A DNA stretch of 64,000 nt from Phymorhynchus buccinoides. Its lineage: Eukaryota > Mollusca > Gastropoda > Neogastropoda > Raphitomidae. This document shows positions 56,142-64,000 of the stretch, one piece after another. Position numbers and translations under genes: made by a program. The first letter of the stretch is position 1, and each line of letters starts with the position of its first letter. The stretch spans positions 20,092,084 through 20,156,083 of the forward strand of contig CM065699.1 of NCBI GenBank assembly GCA_017654935.2, in the 5' to 3' direction. The notes beneath the pieces were generated by a model. It made no database searches. It was given only the letters and a program-made list of their open reading frames with translations, and was not told where the DNA came from.

Positions 56142-56383
56142 TGCCAGAAGGTAATATCATTCTTCTCTTGTAAAAGCCAAATGATACTATCGTGAAGAAA
56201 TAGAGAAGACTGATTGTACCGGTACCTTTAGGCTTTCACCCGTGAAGAATGATAGTATTTTCAGACGCTTAGCCCTTATATTCTGTTCAAGGATTGATGT
56301 TAAAGCATGTATGCATGTCTGTCGCTTCAACTAATACAGCCAGATAGCAGCTGCTATTCCAGCGGGCTGGGATAAAAACATTC

Positions 56384-56815
56384 TTTTTTTTTTCTCTTTT
56401 TTTTCTTTCTGGGCTGTACAGTGGCGTTGCTCCCACGTCGCTCGTTCCGAATCCCAATTCGCAGCTACACCCGGGTTTGTTCAAGTCGCAGAAACCGAGA
56501 CCAGCAGTCCAAGGGGAGTGAATCTATGTTAGTCCGTCAGGAGGCAACCAACCGAGGAGACACTGCACTTCTGCTGAGTCGTTTCAGTGGAGCCTGTTCA
56601 GGACACCACCTACTAAGCCCCCTACTGACGACACTATTCTCTTAGTCGCGGAGCCAGCGTGAGTGAGGTCCTCCTCCGAGGGCGCCACCACGACCGTCCA
56701 CCGACAGCTCCCCAGAACACACTGATCCCCATGACTTTGACCCGAACGCACCAAGGCATAGACTGGATTGGAAACCGAAACTGAGGTCACCATGAGAGCA
56801 GGGTAAAACAACATT
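56384..56815 (-). mobile_element. Poly(A)-tailed retroposon or SINE-like insertion
   Basis: A T-rich run at 56384-56412 is a poly(A) tail on the minus strand. The body extends to 56799, and aaaacattc / aaaacaacattc flanks look like a target duplication. The corresponding sequence in the right arm (gctaaaacaattgtttatagt near 43282) is uninterrupted. The body is GC-richer than its surroundings. The source RNA was not recognised. Confidence 0.7.
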
Positions 56816-56834
56816 CTTTATAGTGCCCAGGGTA

Positions 56835-57388
56835 CGCCCAGGGCAGAGGAAGCTACAAGCACATAACTTGAAGAACGTGCGGGAACTATTTTTATGAAAG
56901 ACCCCCCGGTATCCCCACGGGGAGAGATTCGTGGATGGGGTGTGGGGGGTTGTCCAGCTCCCCCCGTATGGAGGCACGAGGCATCCACCCACTTCCCCGC
57001 CGACTAGCTCACCAATATTTGGTATTAATTTTTGTGTAGTTTCTATTGATTCCTCTCTAACGGACTCGATACATCTACCTATCAATTTGTTTATGCCAGG
57101 AAGCAGGATTTCTCACTGTTCTTATCGACTTTTAACTGCAGTGGGTTTTGGTTTTTTTGTAGTTTTTTATTTTACAAGCTCTTGCTTCAAATCCCCACCC
57201 GAAGGACACGATGTTCAGTTCGATTTTAATGTCTCACTGCAAAGAAAGTGTGAGGCTGGGATTTGAACCCGGGTCACTCGTGCATTGAACTGGCAGGCGA
57301 ATGTCCACCTAGGATGCGGTTCTGTCCAGGCTAGTCACTGTCGTGCCATGACAAAATAGAGATTTTATGTTGCAACGTGCATGGTGGC
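56835..57388. other. No recognised gene; contains a repeat shared with 52540-52620
   Basis: Reverse-strand gtggggataccggggggtct followed by a rtagttcc...ttct motif matches plus-strand 52542-52600. Bases 57241-57290 contain a gatttgaacccgggtc B-box-like stretch that may be an inverted tRNA/SINE relic. Confidence 0.45.
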
Positions 57389-57540
57389 CAGTAGTTTATT
57401 ATACTCTGTATCTCGTTAACGTTTGACCTTGGCACGTGCTCAAGGTCGTATTCAAATGAGGTCAAGGTCAAAGGTGACTGACATTAAAAGGTTTACATGC
57501 CAAGGTCAAACGTTAACGAGATACTGAGTATAAACTACTG
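57389..57540. mobile_element. 152-bp hairpin MITE with AGGTCA-type sites
   Basis: Termini cagtagtttattatactc and gagtataaactactg extend into tatctcgttaacgtttgacc / ggtcaaacgttaacgagata, a ~42-bp inverted repeat. The stem and centre contain tcaaggtc and aggtcaaaggtga. Confidence 0.85.
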
Positions 57541-57556
57541 CGGCCCTTACAGTCCT

Positions 57557-57792
57557 TTAACCCTTTCATCGCCAGCCATTTTTCAACCAAAAAGAGCCAT
57601 TGAACTTAACTGGGTAGAGAAGAAACATATGCAATGTTGGGAGTTCCTCTGTGACATGCGTAACATTAGGCCTATCCTTGCCTCCCAAAATTAAGAAAAT
57701 AGGCTCTCTGGAGTACAGTCACTGATTTGATGCCTTTTAGTGACATGGGTAACTGTGGTGCATAAATGTGACATTGGCGGTGAAAGGGTTAA
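57557..57792. mobile_element. Complete TTAA MITE, CCCTTTCAYCGCCA family
   Basis: ttaaccctttcatcgccag ... tggcggtgaaagggttaa with TTAA on both sides. The internal cctcccaaaattaag and tttgatgccttttagtgac match the arm copies at 11599-11843 and 36159-36403 in inverse orientation. Confidence 0.92.
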
Positions 57793-57989
57793 AAGTGCTG
57801 TTTTGATGGATTATTGTCTGTCATTTAGGCTGTTGATGATTATAGCATATTAAATTATGTAGTACACGTTATTGTGGAAGTTGTGTATCAATATAGTTTT
57901 GAATTTAAAGCTTGTTTCTGTGTGTTTTTGCTGTCAGTTGTTTCATTGTACACTTCCATTTCTACATTGTTAACGCTAGTATGTTTACA

Positions 57990-58235
57990 GACATACACAC
58001 ATATATGCAGGCACGCGGACAGAGATACACACATTGACACTCACACATTCACACACAAACTCCACTTACCACCACCACCACCCCACACACACACTATCTC
58101 ACCCACACACACTCACACACACGCACGCACACACTACCTCACTCACACACACGCACTCTCTCTCTCTCTCTTTACAATCAGCATTGAAACACTCACATAC
58201 GTGCACACATGCACAACAGACACACGCGCACGTAC
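57990..58235. repeat. Compound (CA)n/(CT)n microsatellite region
   Basis: Irregular cacaca and actctc runs; long frames across them are low-complexity artefacts. Confidence 0.85.
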
Positions 58236-58305
58236 GTAATAATAATAATTGTACATTTATATAGCGCTTTACCTCAGATGAGCCCAAAGCGCTTTACAAT
58301 CAATG
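58235..58305 (+). repeat. TATATAGCGCTTT retroelement tail
   Basis: aataataataattgtac, then tttatatagcgctttacc and caaagcgctttacaa: an inverted agcgctt stem beside a short trinucleotide tract. A related piece, with the stem, lies at 58885-58960. Confidence 0.45.
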
Positions 58306-58373
58306 ATTCATCAACAGACAACAAAAACAGCATTCAAGAGTGACACCAACCAGCAACAGCGCATATACAAAGC

Positions 58374-58374
<1 letters not shown>

Positions 58375-58438
<64 letters not shown>

Positions 58439-58470
58439 ACACACACACACACACGCACACGCACACACAT
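58375..58470. repeat. (CT)n then (CA)n microsatellite
   Basis: Pure ct run 58375-58437 followed by acacac with interruptions. Confidence 0.95.
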
Positions 58471-59106
58471 AAACACACACATTTATCGAAGCCAACTCGT
58501 TCATACCCCATTCGGCAAGCCACAGCAACCGAGCCACATGGACTGACCACATACACCAACACACATACACAAACACCCTCACATAAAAACGTACGCACGC
58601 AGACAGACACACAGACACGCACACAAACACACACACACACATGCGTGCACACACAACCCACAAAACCAAAACACACACAAGCACACATGTATAGCCTCTT
58701 CCGGCAATACCTCTGATTTCTTCCTTGTCCTGTTTCCTTCCTTAAAACTATGTCCCCCACATTGTGTGTGGGTGTGTGCGCGCGCGTGTGGGTGTGTGCG
58801 GACGTGTGCGTGCGCATGCGTGTTGTGGCTATGTGCATGTTTTTGATAGTTAATATTGTAGTAGCTTAAGATCTATGTATTTATTTAAATAATTGTGGAG
58901 CGCCGTGAGCTCAAGAGAGAAAGGGAGCTCTATAAATGTTAGTTATTATTATTATTATCATCACTATCAGTTGCTAGCCACACAAAGTGGTCATGGAATT
59001 GGATGCTAGTGCCCTAAGGGTGCATTGCAAGGTGTTGACATGCGTCATTATTAAAGTTTACGGGTAAATGACGCGGGCGCGCCGACAATCTGAAGCTCTG
59101 GGTGGG

Positions 59107-59811
59107 GTATGCTCTTTGCAATGTTCAAATAGCAACAGACTCACATGAAGTGTCTGCTCTTTGTGCTGCAAAACACCATTGAAATAGAGTGATACAATAA
59201 ACTCACAAACAGGGTATGCTCTTTGTAACAATCAAATAGCAACAGACTCACATGAAGTGTCTGCTCTTTGTGCTGCAAAACACCATTCAAATAGAGTGAT
59301 ACAATTAACTCACAGACAGAGTATGCTCTTTGTAGCGTTCAAATAGCAACAGACTCGCATGAAGTGTCTGCTCTTTGTGCTGCAAAACACCATTGGAATA
59401 GAGTGATACAATAAACTCACAGACAGAGTATGCTCTTTGTAACGTTCAAATAGCAACAGACTCACATGAAGTGTCTGCTCTTTGTGCTGCAAAACACCAT
59501 TGGAATAGAGTGATACAATAAACTCACAGACAGAGTATGCTCTTTGTAGCGTTCAAATAGCAACAGACTCGCATGAAGTGTCTGCTCTTTGTGCTGCAAA
59601 ACACCATTCAAATAGAGTGATGCAATAAACTCACAGACAGAGTATGCTCTTTGTAGCGTTCAAATAGCAACAGACTCACATGAAGTGTCTGCTCTTTGTG
59701 CTGCAAAACACCATTCAAATAGAGTGATACAATAAACTCACAGACAGAGTATGCTCTTTGTAGCGTTCAAATAGCAACAGACTCACATGAAGTGTCTGCT
59801 CTTTGTGCTGC
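59107..59811. repeat. 7 x 107-bp tandem array
   Basis: gtatgctctttg recurs at 59107, 59214, 59321, 59428, 59535, 59642 and 59749. Each unit contains aatagcaacagactcacatg and gtgctgcaaaacaccatt. The array ends in gtgctgccacccgacata, directly against the exon at 59824-59942. Confidence 0.95.
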
Positions 59812-59823
59812 CACCCGACATAC

Positions 59824-59942
59824 TGGTTTGTCTGAGCGGCAAAAATGATGCGATCCATGGGCTCTTCCGGGGTGATCATTTCTTTCTTCCGTCCATCCTC
59901 GTGAAACAACCACACTGTCTCTCCGTCCGAAGTCAAATATTC
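59824..59942 (-). CDS. Internal exon of an unrecognised gene, possibly a beta-propeller protein
   Basis: On the minus strand a good acceptor (gttttctttctcaag) is followed by EYLTSDGETVWLFHEDGRKK, EMITPEEPMDRIIFAAQTN and then ca/gtatgt, a plausible donor. The frame could continue as QYVGW before running into the 107-bp array. The composition (WLFHEDGR, alternating hydrophobic strands) resembles a WD-repeat type blade, but this is a weak impression. The tandem array would then lie at the very start of the downstream intron. No other exon of this gene was found in the window. Confidence 0.6.
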
Positions 59943-60069
59943 CTTGAGAAAGAAAACATAATTGGGTTAGATTATCTTACGTTAAAAAAAAAAGTAAGGT
60001 AAAGAAGGTGAAGCAAGGTATATGTTTACAAGGTAGAATAAAAAATAAATTAAAAAAACAAAACAGCTA

Positions 60070-60454
60070 AAGAAGTCTGGTTCGAACCCAGCTCCGTTTG
60101 CGGTGTTGTGTCCTTAGGAAAGACACTTTACTCCTAAAAAAATGTCCTGTTCCTTTGGTGAGACTAAAAGCCGAGGTCCTGTGTGCGAATGCATGCACAA
60201 GATCTTGCGCACACGTTAATGCCAATTCCACTATTCGTTAGGGGTAGGCCATGTTGTGCCGGTGGAATGGATGACAAAAACTCACATAGCAAGCAACCGG
60301 CTGCGCCAATAGCAGTCTAAATGAAGACTGGGCGTGGGGCAGGATAAACATCCCCAATCAGAAGGAAAATTGGGGATATATCGTCGCAATTTATCGTCAG
60401 AAGTGGAGTCTGCGATATGTCAAACCAGATCCAGAAGAAGAAAGAAGAAGAAAC
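60070..60454 (+). mobile_element. tRNA-derived SINE, 5'-truncated, second family member
   Basis: B box ggttcgaaccc (60079-60089), gtgtccttaggaaagacactttac, gccggtggaatggatgac, gccaatagcagtctaaatg, gggcgtggggcaggataaac and a (gaagaa)n tail match 51500-51809. The A-box part is missing. An extra segment (60366-60430) precedes the tail. Confidence 0.85.
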
Positions 60455-60599
60455 AATGAATGAATTTTGCATGCAAAAGCAATAAACAATCAAGTGAAGT
60501 GCAGTGAAGGCTGTTCTTCTACTAACTCCAATCCCCTACCAAAAACAGATAGTAACAAGGTCACAACGGCGATAATTTATGCGCGGATGCCTTCCTCTC

Positions 60600-60740
60600 A
60601 TGGTGACACACCACCACACAAAAAATGATTTGAAGTGATTCGGTCAAGCGGTTCGGGAGATATCCTTGGGACAAAAAACAACACAAAAAACCCATAGACG
60701 AACGAATTCATACTCCTTTGCGATCGTAGATCGGCAAAGG
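60600..60740. repeat. Dispersed repeat, 'gatttgaagtgattcggtca' block
   Basis: Relative of blocks in 10625-11045 and 36945-37370, followed by agcggttcgggagatatcc. Confidence 0.4.
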
Positions 60741-60806
60741 ACAATAAGAACAACCTAAATACATAAATGATAACAAGAAACCACACACTTTAGTCTTTAT
60801 TCTTCT

Positions 60807-60834
60807 ACACACACACAGTGACACACACGCACAC

Positions 60835-60877
<43 letters not shown>

Positions 60878-60900
60878 TACTTACAAACACACACACTCAC
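60807..60900. repeat. (CA)n microsatellite
   Basis: Pure and interrupted acacac runs. Confidence 0.95.
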
Positions 60901-61380
60901 TCACCTTCCTCTGCGGAATAAAAATGGCATGCTGTATAGCTATTCCAAAGTCAATTTTTTATTTCAACACATATGTGCAAAATATACATTGTAAGATAGA
61001 ACTTTTTAATATGAATCCAACGGTATCCATTTTTTCCCTCTAAGACAATTAGATCATGAGTTATGATTTTTTGAATATTTAATTTTTACGCTCTTTTTGT
61101 GTCATATTGCCAATTCGTGTATTGTTCAACTTTAAAGATCTTCATATTAAAACTGATTAGGCCAATATAAACAAGTGCTGTTTCTCCAAGACAATAAGTA
61201 TGTGGACTACATGCTTGATTTATTACAGAAGCCTGTTCCATTCCCAAGTGCCTCAAAATCACTTGTGAAGTTGGTAAAAATAGCGTTTTTGTGTGTACAG
61301 AATGATAACATAAAATTTGTAAATAGGCTAATTTCATATCTTTGGTCATAATTGACCTACAGAACTGGTTTTGGTATCAT
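60900..61380. other. No recognised gene
   Basis: AT-rich sequence with one 87-codon minus-strand frame (61086-61349) lacking motifs or splice context. Confidence 0.6.
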
Positions 61381-62270
61381 TGGAATCAGAACGACAAGCT
61401 CCTTCTAATTAAACCTTGACCTTTGACCTTAAAATATGAACTTTTTTGCTTTGCTATATTGTGAGACCTGTTATACAGAATTATTTCGAAATTTGTATGA
61501 TGGTACATTGCGTTAGTCTGACATGCCCAGTTGGGTAGCTATTGGTACCTATTGCCTTACTGACCTTGACCTTGACTTTGACCTTGAAAACTTACATTTT
61601 TGTCTTTCCGATATCTTGCAGTGTACTGTACAGAATTAGTTCAAATTTCGTTGGGCAGTTTATTACTAGAAGCTGATATGCCCAGCTAGGTAATCATTAG
61701 TAACTATTGGTAACTTTTATTTTATTGACCTGTGACCTTTGACCTTGAAAGTTTTTGTTTTTTTCCTTTACAATATCTTGCGATCTACTGTGCAGAATTA
61801 CTTCAAATTTGGTATCGTGATACATTGCTTAAAACTGGCATGCCAAACTGGGTAACTAGTGCCATGTATTGACTTTGACCTTGAACTTTGACCTTGAAAG
61901 GTCAATGTTTTGCTTTTACAATATTTTGTAATCTACTGTACATAATCACTTACAGTTTTGTAAGGTAGTATATTGCCTAAAGCTGACTTACCCAACTGGA
62001 TAACCATTGGTAACTATTTCAATGTTGACCTTGACCTTTGACATTGAAAGGTCAATTTTTGTCTTTGCAATAATCTTGTACAGAATAATTTCAAATTTTG
62101 TAGAGTGATATATTGCTTAAAACTGACATGCCCAACTGGGTAACTAGTGGCATGTATTGACTTTGACCTTTGACCTTGAGAGGTCCATTTTTTTGCTTTT
62201 ACAATATATTAATGTGATATACTGTACAGAATCAGCTACAATTTTGTGCAACATATTACTTAAAAGCTGG
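61380..62270. repeat. Degenerate ~150-bp tandem array rich in TGACCT half-sites
   Basis: The block ttgacctttgaccttgaaagg, then ttgctttacaatat..., then ctgtacagaatta/cttcaaat and actgacatgcccaactgg recurs about every 137-166 bp (near 61417, 61563, 61729, 61876, 62024, 62161). Three units contain the perfect DR1 tgacctttgacct at 61417-61429, 61733-61745 and 62164-62176. Confidence 0.85.
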
Positions 62271-63128
62271 TAAGATGATACATTAGCTTTAAGTAATATG
62301 TTAGACTCTTAACTACGTGTACGTACATCAGGGCTCCCAGGGTGTCTATGAAGCACTAACATTCTCAAGGACCCTCTAAAAGAATGTGCAGGGGGTCCCA
62401 GAGATGCACTAGAAAACATCTTTTTAACATTTGCAATGCCACTGGGACCCTCTATCCTGCCTCTAGGACCCTCTATACAGTAAGTGAAGTTCCTGTGACC
62501 CCTTGTTTTGAGGGACGATTGGGAGCCCTGGTACATTGACCTTGATAACCTTGACCGTTGGCCTTGTTTGTTTCTTTGCCTGCCAAAAAACAATTCACGT
62601 CAACTGCTTATTAACCTTGACGTTTGACTTTTAATGAATGTACACGCTTTTGTCATGCATCAACAGAAAATATCAGCTACAGTTACTATACAAGCAACTA
62701 GAATTATGTCTAGCAGTTTCCAAGAAGAGTAAGATAATCAATGTTCGAATCAACTATTCTAAAGACTTCACTTAGCTCCACATTACTTTCAATTTCTTTT
62801 TATTAGCTTAGCGTTTTTGGTTGGACAGGCCCTCAGAAAAAGCTCAATATCACAGCTCCGACCCTTACATAAAAAAGCTACCAAAAGAACATTGAAACCT
62901 GGCATAGAGAGCTGGAACTTTGCATAACAAAAGGAAAGGTGTTCTTCACAGGAATGCAAAAGTTTGAAGTTTGTGAACTTCCTTGTTTCTGTTTTATTGA
63001 CACGTTGCCAAACTGTAATGAACAACCCACGTAATTATTGCCATTTAAAAGAAATGCTACCCTCAATCCATCGCCCCATAACAGTAACACAGGTCAGGTG
63101 TTTGATTATAATTTTATTTGTAAAAGGT
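62271..63128. other. No recognised gene; more TGACCT-type sites
   Basis: Contains an imperfect inverted repeat (cagggctcccagggtgtct near 62328 and acgattgggagccctg near 62514) and further ttgacc runs near 62540-62630. No supported coding frame. Confidence 0.5.
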
Positions 63129-63147
63129 GCTATCCTGAGAGAGTGAA

Positions 63148-63221
<74 letters not shown>
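63129..63221. repeat. (GA)n microsatellite
   Basis: Nearly pure ga run, followed by a gtcaa pentamer repeat and a LINE-like tail on the minus strand (63220-63290). Confidence 0.95.
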
Positions 63222-63224
<3 letters not shown>

Positions 63225-63292
63225 AGTCAAGTCAAGTCAAGTCAAAATGATCTTTATTGACGATAAAAGAGTAAGCTTGATAAAGCTTTTTT

Positions 63293-63295
<3 letters not shown>
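63220..63295 (-). repeat. Non-LTR retrotransposon-like 3' end with (ttgac)n tail
   Basis: Minus strand reads gtgtaaaaaagctttatcaa...cttttatcgtcaataaagat cattttgac then repeated ttgac. It matches the tails at 6098-6175 and 41810-41890. Confidence 0.55.

Positions 63296-63300
<5 letters not shown>

Positions 63301-63356
<56 letters not shown>
63301..63356. repeat. (GA)n microsatellite
   Basis: Pure ga run. Confidence 0.95.
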
Positions 63357-63363
<7 letters not shown>

Positions 63364-63574
63364 GTGGGGTCTGAAGTATGAAATAATTTAATGTGTTAGG
63401 CCACGGGCCCAAACAAATCAGAGTTTACGTAAACGTAGAATTTAAGAGCAGATATGCATCATTATGAAAGCATGTTGCAATCATTCTTTGAGTGCATCTG
63501 TCCTAGCCAAATAAGCTTTATACGCATACATGTATTTACATAGCCTAGGTTATGATTGTCATTAGACAGAAGCA

Positions 63575-63577
63575 ATG

Positions 63578-63668
<91 letters not shown>

Positions 63669-63760
63669 TAACGATACTTTATTCAAGTAAAGTCCATATT
63701 TGAAGGGGATAATACACAAAACAAAGAGAGAGAGGGGGGGGGGGGGGGGGGGCGAGCGGG
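63575..63760. repeat. (GA)n microsatellite plus poly(G) run
   Basis: ga run 63575-63666 and a G run near 63737-63752. No gene is seen from here to the window end. Confidence 0.95.
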
Positions 63761-64000
63761 GGGTAGGTAGACAGACAGCCCACACAGAGCGAAAGAGAGA
63801 CCTGGGAAGGAGTGGGGAGATGTGGGTATAGGCCTAACTATAAGAACTTTTATTGGGAAGTGATTGACTAATTTTGTTTCCATAAATGTTCTTTCTATGC
63901 GTGTGCATGTTTGTCTCCGTATGTGTGTACGCATGCATGCAAAAAAGCATGCAAAAGTGCACATACACACATACATTAATGTGTTGAGTGTGCACGTGTG

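Larger units (their letters stand above)
48250..56832 (+). repeat. Older direct duplicate of about 37.9-43.3 kb
   Basis: Collinear homology with the right arm: (CA)n plus spacer, terminal exon, hairpin MITE, LINE-tail, pogo-like terminus, TTAA MITE, acidic-tail stretch and the dispersed repeat occur in the same order and orientation. It is more diverged than the two arms are from each other. It lacks the ~500-bp block at 41010-41515 and carries extra insertions at 51472-51809, 52343-55228, 55829-56141 and 56384-56815. Homology starts in the CA microsatellite; 47989-48240 is unrelated. Confidence 0.88.

Noticed and set aside
57241..57320. Reverse-strand tRNA or SINE
   Set aside because: Only a B-box-like gatttgaacccgggtc stretch is clear; no tail or second box could be fixed.
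58303..58838. Frames of 137-175 codons rich in Ser/Leu or Cys/Val
   Set aside because: They translate (CT)n and (CA)n microsatellites.

Overview
This is eukaryotic nuclear DNA, most likely from a marine invertebrate and plausibly a mollusc. That is an inference from repeat-rich, AT-leaning sequence with long (CA)n and (GA)n tracts, GT-AG introns, tRNA-derived SINEs, TTAA-flanked MITEs, and piggyBac and non-LTR relics. No bacterial-type operons, rRNA genes or CRISPR arrays are present.

Layout: bases 1-47988 form one enormous inverted repeat. The left arm (1-24007) and right arm (24013-47988) mirror each other around a 5-nt loop at 24008-24012. Matching landmarks sum to about 47,983-48,020 along the whole length, so net indel drift is only tens of bases. 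The arms are not identical. SNVs, small indels and repeat-unit differences are scattered through them, some only a few hundred bases from the axis, as expected of two alleles or two paralogues rather than one molecule read twice. The left arm is cut by the window edge.

Each arm carries the 3' part of the same multi-exon gene, transcribed outward from the axis (minus strand on the left, plus strand on the right). Three phase-compatible exons encode a helical protein segment. A long final exon encodes an Ala/Ser/Pro-rich tail with PA-K-S-F-type repeats and five 25-residue repeats. No convincing 5' exon lies between the first recognised exon and the axis. The introns hold a 76-bp triplicated splice acceptor, decayed duplicate exons, a roughly 870-bp AG-free minisatellite directly before a splice acceptor, a LINE fragment in each orientation, a CCGCCGTTTTG fold-back cluster, a broken piggyBac transposase, a hAT-like element and several MITEs. 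The outer part of each arm has a tyrosine-recombinase fragment, a fold-back MITE and a 36-bp minisatellite.

From about 48.26 kb to 56.83 kb an older direct duplicate of 37.9-43.3 kb follows the right arm. It repeats the terminal exon in the same orientation and splice phase, so it could serve as an alternative last exon. This copy ends in a CaaX-like CIVS, while both arm copies stop early after a small frame change. It also carries a SINE, a TTAA MITE and a poly(A) retroposon whose empty sites are visible in the arms. The remainder (57-64 kb) has hairpin and TTAA MITEs, long (CT)n/(GA)n tracts, a 7 x 107-bp tandem array abutting one real-looking minus-strand exon of another gene, a SINE, and a degenerate array of about 150-bp units containing perfect DR1 (AGGTCA-type) direct repeats.
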